Assembly (NCBI GenBank): GCA_025057755.1
Contig: JANWVC010000024.1
Span: 1-58,873, forward strand
Origin: Limisphaera sp.
GTDB taxonomy: Bacteria; Verrucomicrobiota; Verrucomicrobiia; Limisphaerales; Limisphaeraceae
Direction: 5' to 3'
Length of the DNA: 58,873 nt
The notes below the pieces were generated by a model. The model ran no database searches. It had not been told where the DNA came from and saw nothing but the letters and a program-made list of their open reading frames with translations. Positions 25,416 to 34,516 of the stretch are shown here, in pieces (within the stretch, counting starts at the first letter, position 1; each line of letters opens with the position of its first letter). A program made the position numbers and the translations under genes.

Positions 25416-26324
25416 TTATTTGAATGGGTTGCCACCACGGGTCTGCATGGAGATGGCGTACAATCCTGTGCTGGCCGTAATGAACAACGTCTGATGCCCC
25501 CGCCCGCCGAAGCTGACGTTAGCGCACCATCGCTCTGGCACTTGAATGGTTCCGAGGTGTTTGCCTTGTCGATCAAACACCAGCACTCCGTTGCCGGTTA
25601 AATACAGATTCCCTTGCTCGTCGACGGTCATCCCGTCGGAACCAGCTTCGCAAAAAAGTCTCTTTCGACCCAGAGAGCCGTCGGATTGGATGTCGTAGGC
25701 ATACGTTTTGCCAGCCCGAATATCAGCGACAAAGAGGGTTTTTCCATCCGGGGTGCCGGTAATACCGTTTGGCTGCAGGAGGTCGTCGACAACGCGCTGC
25801 AGGAGTCGGCCGTCAGCGCTCAATCGATACACATGCTGACCCGGCTGGGGCGGCTCCTTGTGTTTCCACCAAGGCCGCTGGTAATAAGGATCGGTGAAGT
25901 ACACGTCGCCGTTGGGCGCCACCCAGACGTCGTTGGGACCGTTCAGCGGGCGGCCTTCGAACAGCCAGAGCAGCACTTCCACGGTTCGGTTAGTGATGTC
26001 AATGCGCCACAGCGCGTTGGTTTCATCCGCACATACGATCAGACGGCCTTGCCGATCGAAACACATGCCGTTGGCACGTCCGGCTGGTTGCAGAAAGGTG
26101 GTCAGTTCTTCGCTTACGCTCCATTTCAGGATTCGATTGTTGGGCTGGTCGGTGAAATAAACGTTGCCTTCCGGATCAGCGGTGGGGCCTTCTGTGAATC
26201 GAAAACCGTCGGCCAGCTTCCGCAAGGTCGCTCCGGGAGCGAGAAGGGAAGCTAGCGGATCAGAACTCTGGGCGCCTACTGTGGAAGTCACACAAAACCA
26301 GATGAAGAGTAAGCAGAATTTCAT
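25416..26324 (-). CDS. Secreted SMP-30/gluconolactonase-like protein
   Basis: A 302-residue exported beta-propeller with a signal peptide ending at STVGAQ. Metal-ligand motifs of the SMP-30 family are present: FRFTEGPTADPEGNVYFTD, PLNGPNDVWVAPNGDVYF, LLQPNGITGTPDGKTLFV and AGSDGMTVDEQGN. Members hydrolyse lactones of sugar acids. The periplasmic or secreted location and the plural families with this fold leave the substrate open. It begins 16 bases after argJ on the same strand, so the two are probably co-transcribed, though no functional link is known. Confidence 0.9.
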   Translation of the reverse strand: MKFCLLFIWFCVTSTVGAQSSDPLASLLAPGATLRKLADGFRFTEGPTADPEGNVYFTDQPNNRILKWSVSEELTTFLQPAGRANGMCFDRQGRLIVCADETNALWRIDITNRTVEVLLWLFEGRPLNGPNDVWVAPNGDVYFTDPYYQRPWWKHKEPPQPGQHVYRLSADGRLLQRVVDDLLQPNGITGTPDGKTLFVADIRAGKTYAYDIQSDGSLGRKRLFCEAGSDGMTVDEQGNLYLTGNGVLVFDRQGKHLGTIQVPERWCANVSFGGRGHQTLFITASTGLYAISMQTRGGNPFK

Positions 26325-26340
26325 GGAGGATTTCGTTGCA

Positions 26341-27666
26341 TTAGCCGCCTAAGGATGCAGGATCACTTACATCGCCCTTGTTAAACTCTACGTAAGCCTC
26401 CGTCAAGTCCGTGGCATACATAACGGCCGACGCATGACCCAGGTTCAAGCGGATGTGGAGCTCGAATTGTAGTGGGGCCACCGCTTCACAAAGTTTCTTG
26501 AAGGGGACATTGGTGGGGCGACCTCGTCGGAGACACCAGAGCACGTTTGTTGAGCCGGGCGCGGCGTATCCGATGTCCACTTTTTCTTCTACGATTCGGG
26601 CTGAACTGTAACCAAGGGCGTCCATGATCCGTCCCCAATTGGGATCGCCGCCATGCCAACTGGTTTTGACCAACGGGCTGTTGGCTACGGAACGTGCGGC
26701 GACGTCCGCCTCCCGCTGATTCCGGGCTCCAAACACCCGGACGGTCACGACTCGGTGCACGCCTTCGCCATCCCGAACGATCATTTGGGCAAGGTCTAAA
26801 CAGGTTTGTTGCAGTGCTGTTTCAAAGGCTAGGAACGCCCGGGACTTTATGTTCCACGGCTCGTTTTGCGCACAGCCGTTGGCCAACAGGAGGACGGTGT
26901 CATTGGTGCTCATGTCTCCATCCACCGTGATGCGGTTGAAGCTGCCCGCCACGGCTTCGGTGAGGGCCATTTGCAAACTGCGCCGGTCCACTGCTGCATC
27001 AGTGGTTAAGAACGCCAACATGGTCGCATGGCGCGGCATGGAAGCGGGGCGCCGTCCAGTAGGGCTCATTCCAGGATGGATCATGCCGGCCCCTTTGGCG
27101 ATCCCACCGAGTCGGAACACCCGGCCTTTCCACTCCCATTCACGGGCAATCTGTTTGGGACGGGTGTCGCTCGTCATGATGGCCTCTGCGGCAGCAGCCG
27201 CCGCTTGCGGACCATGGGCCAATTCACGGGCTGCAGCTTGAATCCCCGCTCGGACCTGTTCCATTGGCATCGGCACACCGATCCGGCCCGTGCTGGCGAC
27301 CAAGACTTCCTGTGGCCGCAAGCCCAAGACTCGTGCTACTTCCCGGGCCATGGCACGGGCGTCGGCAAGCCCTTGGCGGCCCGTGCAGGCGTTGGCGTTG
27401 CCGGAATTGGCCACAATGGCGCGCGCAGTTCCGCGCCGCACCACTTCGTGGCAGATCTTGACGGGAGCAGCCACCACTTGGTTGGTGGTGAACATGCCTG
27501 CCACAGTAGCCGGAGTGTCCGAGACAATCAGTGCCAGGTCGCGCTTTGGGCCCCGTTCGGAACCTTTACCGGTTCCCAAACGTTTGATGTCGCAAAAAAT
27601 CCCGGCAGCCCGGAAGCCACGTGGGGCTGTAATCGATCCTTCAATCGTTCGCATGCGATAAGCCAT
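26341..27666 (-). CDS. argJ: Glutamate N-acetyltransferase / amino-acid acetyltransferase (ArgJ)
   Basis: Transfers acetyl from N-acetylornithine to glutamate and, in bifunctional members, makes acetylglutamate from acetyl-CoA. The ATG at 27666 (MAYRMRTIEGSITAPRGFRA) is preferred to the frame opening at 27777; this gives 441 residues. The self-cleavage site ATML, whose Thr is the nucleophile, is present, as are FTTNQVVAAPVKICHE, NSGNANACTG and TVDGDMSTNDT. Unusually, 13 residues (SPTGRRPASMPRH, 27028-27066) separate KGAGMIHPGM from ATMLAFLTTDA; in the proteins I know these are contiguous. All other motifs are intact, so the enzyme is probably active. Confidence 0.95.
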   Translation of the reverse strand: MAYRMRTIEGSITAPRGFRAAGIFCDIKRLGTGKGSERGPKRDLALIVSDTPATVAGMFTTNQVVAAPVKICHEVVRRGTARAIVANSGNANACTGRQGLADARAMAREVARVLGLRPQEVLVASTGRIGVPMPMEQVRAGIQAAARELAHGPQAAAAAAEAIMTSDTRPKQIAREWEWKGRVFRLGGIAKGAGMIHPGMSPTGRRPASMPRHATMLAFLTTDAAVDRRSLQMALTEAVAGSFNRITVDGDMSTNDTVLLLANGCAQNEPWNIKSRAFLAFETALQQTCLDLAQMIVRDGEGVHRVVTVRVFGARNQREADVAARSVANSPLVKTSWHGGDPNWGRIMDALGYSSARIVEEKVDIGYAAPGSTNVLWCLRRGRPTNVPFKKLCEAVAPLQFELHIRLNLGHASAVMYATDLTEAYVEFNKGDVSDPASLGG

Positions 27667-28016
27667 GATGAGGCGCCCGGCCGGCTCCAGATTTGCAACC
27701 ATCGGAGCGGATGAGCAGCTCCATTCATCGGCCTGGACGCTGTTCTTTTCCCATTCCAATCCAGCAAGCGGCGTCAATAAAGGAACTGCTGAGGAACGGC
27801 AAGTCCCGCTTATTGGACATTCGGATGAGGAGCGTTCCAGGAGTTGGGCTGAGCGGCGTCAACCGAGTTGGATTCAAAACTCTCAATTTGCACCGACTGA
27901 AGCAAGTTCACGCTGGGCACAGTCGTAGCGCAGGCTTTTTCGTACACATCAAGCCTGCTGCACCATTCGGCCGCCCGAAAGTGCCGTTCCACGTTTTTTT
28001 CCCTCGTGCAAAAGGA
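27667..28016. other. Intergenic region upstream of argJ
   Basis: About 350 bases between two minus-strand genes. Small frames on both strands lack coding character. It probably holds the argJ promoter, which I could not locate with confidence. Confidence 0.4.
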
Positions 28017-29945
28017 TCAGGATGGCCGGCTTTTTGGGAAGGACGAACCCGATGCGGTCTCTGCCCAGAAACGCTGCTCGGCTAATGGCCAGTCCCATCC
28101 GGTTTGTTGTTTCAGAACTGCCAGTCCCACCACGGGCGGATGAGTTTGATCGGCTCGCATGCGAGGTTCCAGATATTCCAAAGCCTCGAACAAGAGCCGA
28201 TTGGCTGCTGGATAATCCAAGCCCGTAAGTTGAGCGATATACCGTGTGGCACGGTCGATGAGCTTTCCGTTGGTAGGAACCACCCAGACCATGGTATTGC
28301 CCATGATCCGACCCAGGGATGCCATCGTGGCCGTTGAGACCGCATTAAGCATCATTTTCACAGCCACACGCAGTGGTCCTTCCAAGCCGAGGCCGGTTGA
28401 AGTGAAAGCAAGAAAACAGCGGCCTACCCTCCGCCACGGGCCGTCGTCAAGGAGACGTTCCAATTTGGCAAGGGTTTCAGCCGGCCCGACTCCGACAACC
28501 ATGGTTTCTGCGCCGGCTTCACAAGCTTCTCGAAGGCATTGGGCAAAAAAGCCGGCGGGATTCTCCAGCAGGGGCAAATCGCCAGGGCCCATGATAACAA
28601 CTGCCGCGTCTCCCGACTGCAAGGGTCTATCGTTCAGACCGTCCTGACCAATGCGGAATCTTAGGAGTTCCTGCAAGGTGATTTGGCGCAAGGTCTGAAG
28701 AACTGATTTCAGCTTTTCTGGTGGGACCAGTGCCGAAATCTCCGCTTCGGTCCATGCAAGGCAGTCGGGCGTGCGTTTGCAGACATATTGCCAGGCTGAT
28801 AAGGAATCCGGCTGAGGCACATAAAGGAAGGCCCACGATTCGGCTGCTTGGGAGTCTTGGAATTTGCGAAAGGGCGGCACTGAAAAAGTGGGAGATCGCT
28901 CCGCGGTATCGGTGAAAACGTCCGGCGCAAAGCAGCCTGCGTAATAATTCACTCGCCCACCCCGGGCGTAAACCTCGCGTTCCATTTGGACCCATTGGGC
29001 CAGGCTCGGTAAAGCTGGCCCGGACAGATATCCGTGCAAATGCTGCAATTGGGTCAGCGTAATCCCGGGGATGGCTGCTTGCTCAAGGGGTGGCCCTATG
29101 CAGCCCTCGCATTCGGCATCGGCCAGAAGCCTTCGAATCACAAGCTCCAAAACCGTGACCATCACGGCCAGTTGAATGCTCGTGGCCTGCATACGTGTGG
29201 ATCCCGTGATGGCCATGGGCCCTGTGGTCAGGTTCCATTTCCGGATCCGAGGCTCATCCAATACAGCCCGGCTCCGCGCTACGTAAGCGCGGAGAATCTC
29301 GTCAGGATTGTTGTAAACAAACCAGGTAACGGCCCCTGCTTCCCATGCGGCCCATGCTGTGCCAATCACAAACGGAGTCTCGCCGCCCTCTGTAATGGCG
29401 AAAACCACGTCACGGGGTCCCACCCCCAAATCCCGCAATTGCTTCCGACCAAACTCCGTGTGGTCCTCAAAACCTTCCACGGCCCGAACCAGGGCGTAAT
29501 CCCCGCCGGCCATAACCGGGATTGCTCTCTGTTCCCAATCCGCAGCGGTGCTGCTGTCTACTCGGCCCGAGCGAGCAGCCGTTTGCCAAAATTCCCGCCA
29601 CAATCCGCACAATAAAATGCCAAGCCGACCAGTGGAACCACAACCGGTGAGAAATATCCGGCCACCGTCACGCACAGCGCGGTGGATTTGGTCAGCGGCA
29701 ACCCACAATGGGCCCGTCTGAACCTCCTGCTCAAAACGTTGAAGCACGTCTTGATCCACAGCAAACAGGAGTCGCAGGGCTGCCCGAAGGTCATTCCGCG
29801 CCACAGTTGCCAGGTTTTTGGTAACCGGATGAGATTGCTCCGTGACCAAGTAGCCCAGATTGAACTGATCAGCGGTCGCCAGAAAAGCATCCGATCGACG
29901 CGCTGCCCGTGAGGTTAATTCCGTTTGCACGATGTTTGGTTCCAT
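28017..29945 (-). CDS. Two-SIS-domain protein of the MurQ/GckR family
   Basis: The frame opens at 30062; M40 (29945) begins the first recognisable sequence, giving about 642 residues. The first SIS domain has FLTGCGSTGRLGILL, GFEDHTEFGRKQLRDLG, ITEGGETPFVIG and TGPMAITGSTRMQA, all closely like N-acetylmuramic acid 6-phosphate etherase. A second SIS domain at about residues 470-590 ends with MLNAVSTATMASLGRIMGN and DRATRYIAQLTGLDY, again MurQ-like. MurQ is normally about 300 residues; double-SIS proteins of this size resemble the glucokinase regulator GckR. Sugar-phosphate etherase, isomerase or a regulatory role are all possible. No murein-recycling gene lies beside it. Confidence 0.75.
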   Translation of the reverse strand: MEPNIVQTELTSRAARRSDAFLATADQFNLGYLVTEQSHPVTKNLATVARNDLRAALRLLFAVDQDVLQRFEQEVQTGPLWVAADQIHRAVRDGGRIFLTGCGSTGRLGILLCGLWREFWQTAARSGRVDSSTAADWEQRAIPVMAGGDYALVRAVEGFEDHTEFGRKQLRDLGVGPRDVVFAITEGGETPFVIGTAWAAWEAGAVTWFVYNNPDEILRAYVARSRAVLDEPRIRKWNLTTGPMAITGSTRMQATSIQLAVMVTVLELVIRRLLADAECEGCIGPPLEQAAIPGITLTQLQHLHGYLSGPALPSLAQWVQMEREVYARGGRVNYYAGCFAPDVFTDTAERSPTFSVPPFRKFQDSQAAESWAFLYVPQPDSLSAWQYVCKRTPDCLAWTEAEISALVPPEKLKSVLQTLRQITLQELLRFRIGQDGLNDRPLQSGDAAVVIMGPGDLPLLENPAGFFAQCLREACEAGAETMVVGVGPAETLAKLERLLDDGPWRRVGRCFLAFTSTGLGLEGPLRVAVKMMLNAVSTATMASLGRIMGNTMVWVVPTNGKLIDRATRYIAQLTGLDYPAANRLLFEALEYLEPRMRADQTHPPVVGLAVLKQQTGWDWPLAEQRFWAETASGSSFPKSRPS

Positions 29946-30870
29946 GTTTGCCCAAGCTTCAGCCGGCCAGCAATCATGCGAACTCCAAGGGCCTTGCGAA
30001 AGACAAGAAGTATTTCCAGGGTGAATGTGTGGTGAGTCTCCTGCCACGAGGATATGCCTCAATCAACGGGGCTGTCCAGATTCACGCTCTACAAACGAAC
30101 CTAAAGCATGCGAGTACCTCGGGACCACATGGCCCACGTAAAGATGCTTTCCAATGAATGCGGAGTGGCATCCACAAGTCCAACGAAGCATGAGGCCCAT
30201 GCTTGGCACCAGTGGGGTTACCGGACCTGGTCGCTCCATGCAGGTTACGTTTGGTCGGCCGACGATGACATTGACCCGGCCACGCGTGCCACAGGCAGGT
30301 CACGCTGGCTGGCCCTTGAGTTTTCGATGGCAGCCTGGGGCCATTCTGTACGAGCCGGCGCTACTGAAACGCCGACGGTTGCTGATACCCTGGCCGCGTT
30401 GTTTGACCTCGCTGGCGCTGAGCTTGACGGGATGGATCGTGATTAGTTAGCAGGGACGAGCCTTACAGCCAAACGCGCTGAACAGATGGCAGGCAGACTT
30501 CCCCGAGGACTGCCTGAAAGCAGAATGGTCGCCTGAGTCTATGCGGACCAAGTCGCGTTTCCTCCAATCGAGTCTTTCGCAGCTTTGAGCTGGTTTGGTT
30601 CCAATGGTTGGGTCCGTACACCCCCCAGCCCTTCGGCCCGCACTCAACCTTTCGGAGGCTGGTCGGGCGCAAAGCCGATCGGTCTCCAACGCACCAACGC
30701 CGGCGGGTGACTAAACCTTTCGGCTGTTTTACAGCCGCTTAAAACGCATAGAATGTTCGCTGGAATCCGCCCGCAAACACCTTGCAGCGCGGAAACATTG
30801 GTTTTGCGCTCTATCGCCTGGCCGCTGGCCGAGAGCAGGAATGCGTGGAAAGCCCGCTTCAATGATTGGC
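29946..30870. other. Intergenic region with a hairpin, no convincing gene
   Basis: Over 900 bases. Overlapping plus-strand frames at 30108-30446 and 30154-30450 show no known motif or good ribosome-binding site. A 7-bp stem with a three-base loop, CGGCTGTTTTACAGCCG, occurs at 30721-30737, downstream of panD, without a T-tract on either strand. Confidence 0.4.
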
Positions 30871-31233
30871 TCAGAGGCCACGCGCATCAACGATCTCGTT
30901 TTGGGCACCCAAAACGACCACACGAGGTTTCCATTTCCGAGCCTTGAGTTTGTCCACCCACGTGTAGCTCATGATTGTCAGGCGGTCTCCCGGTTTACCC
31001 AAATGCGCTGTGGCCCCGTTCAGAACGATGGCACGGGAACCGCGCGGCGCCGGGATGGCATAAGTCTCGAAACGCTCACCATTGGACATGTTGCCGCACA
31101 AGATCTTCTCATAGGGGAACAGGCCCACCCGGTCCATGAGGTCCTGATCAATGGCCAGGCTCCCCTCATAATCCACATTGCTCGCGGTAACCCGCGCCCG
31201 GTGAATTTTCGACTTCAAGAGCTGGACTTGCAT
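30871..31233 (-). CDS. panD: Aspartate 1-decarboxylase
   Basis: Makes beta-alanine for pantothenate and CoA synthesis. The 120-residue proenzyme has the self-cleavage site G24-S25 in YEGSLAID, from which the pyruvoyl group forms, plus KSKIHRARVT with the active-site lysine, and VLNGATAHLGKPGDRLTIMSY. Length is normal. It lies 160 bases after msrA on the same strand. The later CoA gene coaX is also in this window but about 7 kb away. Confidence 0.97.
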   Translation of the reverse strand: MQVQLLKSKIHRARVTASNVDYEGSLAIDQDLMDRVGLFPYEKILCGNMSNGERFETYAIPAPRGSRAIVLNGATAHLGKPGDRLTIMSYTWVDKLKARKWKPRVVVLGAQNEIVDARGL

Positions 31234-31393
31234 ATAGGCCCGTAGCCGGAATCCCTCGCCTCAAATGGGACGGGACTCCGGGCGTCCTCCCGCCGAGATC
31301 CAAGATAAAGGAAGCCCACCATGGATTCAACGCCGTGATCCCTGTCAGTCAAAAGGGTCTTCAATCGGCCCGCAAGTCGCTTACGAAGCTGCG

Positions 31394-32077
31394 CTACGAA
31401 CGTGGCTGCGGCGCAGTTAGCGCGCCAGAGCGGGTTTTCTGAAATTTCTCCAATTTGGGGCGGATCACCCACTGGCAATACGCATGATCCGGGTTTTTCC
31501 GAAAGTAATCCTGATGATAGGGTTCTGCAGGGTAAAAACGTTCCAACGGAACGATCTCGGTGACGATCGGTCGCGCGAAACGGTTCGAAGCAGCGGTTTT
31601 GGAACGTTCCGCAATTTGGCGCTGCTCCTCAGTAATGTACAAAATGATGGAGCGGTATTGCGGACCCACGTCGGCTCCCTGTCGGTTGGGCGTGGTGGGA
31701 TCGTGGGCGTCCCAAAACGCCTCCAACAAATCTTCGTATCGGATTCGCGCCGGGTCGTATTCCACCTGGATTACCTCCGCGTGCCCGGTGGTGCCGGTGC
31801 AGACCTGTTTGTAGGTAGGGTTAGCCACATGTCCCCCTGCGTAACCGCTGGTGACCGACAAAACTCCGGGTAAGGTTTCAAACAATGCCTCCATGCACCA
31901 GAAGCACCCGCCACCCAGGACTGCGATCTCTCGGCGCCCAGTCGCGGTCATCGGTGCTCCTACCTGGCTTGGCGCATTTTCAGCCATGCTCATGGTTCCC
32001 AACAAGATCAGGCCTGCTGCTGCCCATAAGGCCATTCGGCAGTCTCGCACGGTTTGCAATGCATGATGCATTGACAC
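31394..32077 (-). CDS. msrA: Exported peptide methionine sulfoxide reductase A
   Basis: Reduces methionine-S-sulfoxide in proteins. The active-site motif is GGGCFWCMEALFE, with C58 nucleophile and C61; C205 in DHAYCQWV is a likely recycling cysteine. AGGHVANPTYKQVCTGTTGHAEV and FWDAHDPTT are family motifs. The first 35 residues form a signal peptide (MALWAAAGLILLGTMSMAEN), so it acts in the periplasm. The start is a GTG at 32077 or the ATG two codons on. No MsrB domain is fused. Confidence 0.95.
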   Translation of the reverse strand: MSMHHALQTVRDCRMALWAAAGLILLGTMSMAENAPSQVGAPMTATGRREIAVLGGGCFWCMEALFETLPGVLSVTSGYAGGHVANPTYKQVCTGTTGHAEVIQVEYDPARIRYEDLLEAFWDAHDPTTPNRQGADVGPQYRSIILYITEEQRQIAERSKTAASNRFARPIVTEIVPLERFYPAEPYHQDYFRKNPDHAYCQWVIRPKLEKFQKTRSGALTAPQPRS

Positions 32078-32287
32078 GCAGACGATAGCGCCTCTTCGTG
32101 GGATGCGCTACTCCTGACTGCTCATCCAGGCCAGTGATGGGCCGAGTAGAGTTGTCCCTCAGAAGTCCTCGGTGAACGCCAAGGGACGTCATCCGTTTGC
32201 TCTTCAGCGGATTCGGAGTCGGAATTGCGCGGACCCTTTCGTAAACAGGCACGTGCTGCCTTGCCAGAGAACGGGGAGGTTGGTCTA

Positions 32288-33649
32288 ATGCCCGGCGTGC
32301 TTTCGCAGCAGACCATCAAACGTTCGGTGAACTATTCGGGCGTGGGTCTTCACAGTGGCAATCGGGTTACCTTGACCCTGTTGCCGGCGCCGCCCGGTCA
32401 CGGGATCCGATTTCGTCGGGTGGATCTCGAGGCGCGGCCGGAGATTGAAGCCCGGATTGAAAATGTGGTGGACACGCAGCGTTCCACCACCTTGGGCAAA
32501 GGCTCCGTTCGGATTCACACCGTGGAGCACGTGTTGGCTGCTCTGAGCGGATGCGGTGTGGACAACGTCATTGTGGAATTGGACGCCAACGAACCGCCCA
32601 TCGGCGATGGCAGCGCCCGTGAGTATTGCAAGCTCATCCACGCCGCCGGTTTGCAGCCCCAAGAGGCGCCTCGCCAGGTTTACGCGGTGACAGAACCGCT
32701 GGCGATTCAGTTGGGCGATTCATTCATGCACTTGGTGCCGGCTCCGGAGTTTCGGATTTCCTGTACGAGTGCCGATCGTTCCGGTCACCACACCCAGTTT
32801 TTTTCCTTGGTCGTCACGCCCGAATCATGGGAACGCGAACTGGCTCATGCCCGAACCTTCTGCTTCTTCGAGGAAATCGAATACCTGATCAAAAACGGAC
32901 TGATCAAAGGCGGGAGCTTGGAAAACGCGATAGTGATTCGTGATGATGCTGTCTTGACCACGGAGCCGTTACGGTACCCAGAAGAGTTTGTCCGCCACAA
33001 GATGTTGGATATTGTGGGCGACCTGGCTCTGTTGGGCCGGCCGATTCTAGGCCACCTCCTCGCGGTTCGACCCAGTCACACGGCCAACTGTGAGTTGGTG
33101 CGGCAATTGGATGCACGCTACCGCAGGGCTACGCCCCTTGGGTTTGGTCCCCCGGCAGCGGAAATTCCCTGCTCGGAGACCGTCTCAAGCAACAGCTCGC
33201 ACGATGTTGTCTTGGATGCCTGCGCGCTGGATATTCAGGAGATCATGAAGCTGATTCCTCACCGCTATCCGTTCCTGCTGGTGGACCGCATTGCCGTGCT
33301 TGAGGAGAATCGCATTGTGGGGGTCAAGAACGTAACGATCAACGAACCCTTCTTCCAGGGGCATTTCCCGGGTCATCCAGTGTTTCCAGGGGTTTTGCAG
33401 TTGGAGGCAATTGCCCAAGTTGCCGGGGTCCTCATGCGTCGCAAGTTCGCGGACAAACCTCAAATCGCGTACTTCATGTCGGCAGAGGAGGTCAAATGGC
33501 GCAAGCCGGTTTGGCCCGGCGACACGCTGGTTGTGGAGGTGGACCTGCTCAAAGCGCGGGGCAAGGTGGGCAAAGCCCGAGGTCAGTGTAAGGTGCGTGG
33601 CGAAGTCGTGAGCGAGGCTGTGGTGACGTTCATGCTTATGGATGCTTGA
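32288..33649 (+). CDS. lpxC/fabZ: Bifunctional LpxC/FabZ fusion
   Basis: The ATG at 32288 follows GGGGAGGT at ideal spacing, so it is preferred to the frame from 32225; the product is 453 residues. Residues 1-305 are UDP-3-O-acyl-GlcNAc deacetylase, the committed step of lipid A synthesis: zinc ligands H81 (HTVEHVLAAL), H237 and D241 (HKMLDIVGDLAL), catalytic H264. Residues about 312-453 are 3-hydroxyacyl-ACP dehydratase FabZ with H359 and E373 in QGHFPGHPVFPGVLQLEAIA. The fusion joins competing uses of hydroxyacyl-ACP and is known in Bacteroidota, Chlorobiota and Verrucomicrobiota. lpxA follows after 26 bases. Confidence 0.97.
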   Translation: MPGVLSQQTIKRSVNYSGVGLHSGNRVTLTLLPAPPGHGIRFRRVDLEARPEIEARIENVVDTQRSTTLGKGSVRIHTVEHVLAALSGCGVDNVIVELDANEPPIGDGSAREYCKLIHAAGLQPQEAPRQVYAVTEPLAIQLGDSFMHLVPAPEFRISCTSADRSGHHTQFFSLVVTPESWERELAHARTFCFFEEIEYLIKNGLIKGGSLENAIVIRDDAVLTTEPLRYPEEFVRHKMLDIVGDLALLGRPILGHLLAVRPSHTANCELVRQLDARYRRATPLGFGPPAAEIPCSETVSSNSSHDVVLDACALDIQEIMKLIPHRYPFLLVDRIAVLEENRIVGVKNVTINEPFFQGHFPGHPVFPGVLQLEAIAQVAGVLMRRKFADKPQIAYFMSAEEVKWRKPVWPGDTLVVEVDLLKARGKVGKARGQCKVRGEVVSEAVVTFMLMDA

Positions 33650-33675
33650 GCTGCTCGCCCGTTTATGTCTGATCC

Positions 33676-34446
33676 ATGGCCATTCATCCCACAGCAATCA
33701 TTCATCCAGGGGCCAGAATCGGCCGGGACTGTGAGATCGGTCCGTATTGCGTCATTGGGGCCCATGTAGAGATGGGTGACCGATGTCGGCTGCATTCCCA
33801 TGTGGTCATTGACGGCCATACTCGGCTCGGCTCGGAGAACGAAATCTACCCGTTTGCCTCGATTGGGCTTCGAACTCAGGATTTAAAATGGCAGGGGGGC
33901 GTCACGCGGGTCGAGATTGGAGATCGCAATACTTTCCGGGAGGGGGTCACGGTCCACAGTGCCACTCAAGAGGGCGCAGCGACTGTCATTGGATCCGACA
34001 ACCACATTCTCGCCTATTGCCACATCGCGCATGATTGTGTGCTGGGCAACCGAATCATCATGTCGAGCTACGCCGGCTTGGCCGGGCACGTACACGTAGA
34101 GGATCAGGCCGTGTTGGCCGGTTACGCTGCGGTTCACCAGTTCTGTCGCATCGGACGGCTGGCCATGGTCGGTGGCTGTTCCAAAGTGGTGCAGGATGTA
34201 CCTCCCTTTATGCTGGCCGATGGTAGCCCTGCCGAAACGGTGACCATTAACAAAGTGGGGCTCGAACGCGCAGGAATTTCAGAGGAAGTTCAAGCCGCCC
34301 TGCGCCAGGCGCACAAGCTTTTGTTCCGCAGCGGACTAAACCTTGCAAACGCGCTGGCTCGGATCGAGTCCGAATTGCCTCCGTATCCTGAGCTGCGGCA
34401 TTTAGTGGCTTTTGTGCGCAGCAGCACCCGGGGGATCAGTCGATGA
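33676..34446 (+). CDS. lpxA: UDP-N-acetylglucosamine acyltransferase
   Basis: First enzyme of lipid A synthesis; a cytoplasmic left-handed beta-helix trimer. The 256 residues start MAIHPTAIIHPGARIGRDCE, with hexapeptide repeats throughout the first 190 residues, the catalytic-His region NHILAYCHIAHDCVLGN and LAGYAAVHQFCRIGRLAMVGG. The alpha-helical C-terminal end is normal. It lies between lpxC/fabZ and a lptF/lptG-type permease gene on the same strand, a lipid A synthesis and transport operon. Confidence 0.97.
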   Translation: MAIHPTAIIHPGARIGRDCEIGPYCVIGAHVEMGDRCRLHSHVVIDGHTRLGSENEIYPFASIGLRTQDLKWQGGVTRVEIGDRNTFREGVTVHSATQEGAATVIGSDNHILAYCHIAHDCVLGNRIIMSSYAGLAGHVHVEDQAVLAGYAAVHQFCRIGRLAMVGGCSKVVQDVPPFMLADGSPAETVTINKVGLERAGISEEVQAALRQAHKLLFRSGLNLANALARIESELPPYPELRHLVAFVRSSTRGISR

Positions 34447-34516
34447 TGTCCTCCACGGCATCCCGGCCAACATGGAGGTCCTCGTTGGTCCTCCGCCCAC
34501 AATTGTCCCACCCGGC

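Noticed and set aside
30108..30450. Two overlapping plus-strand frames of 112 and 98 residues
   Set aside because: Neither has a known motif or a good ribosome-binding site, and both open long only because the region has few stops.
30721..30737. Hairpin CGGCTGTTTTACAGCCG as a terminator for panD
   Set aside because: No T-tract follows on either strand, so it is recorded only as a hairpin.
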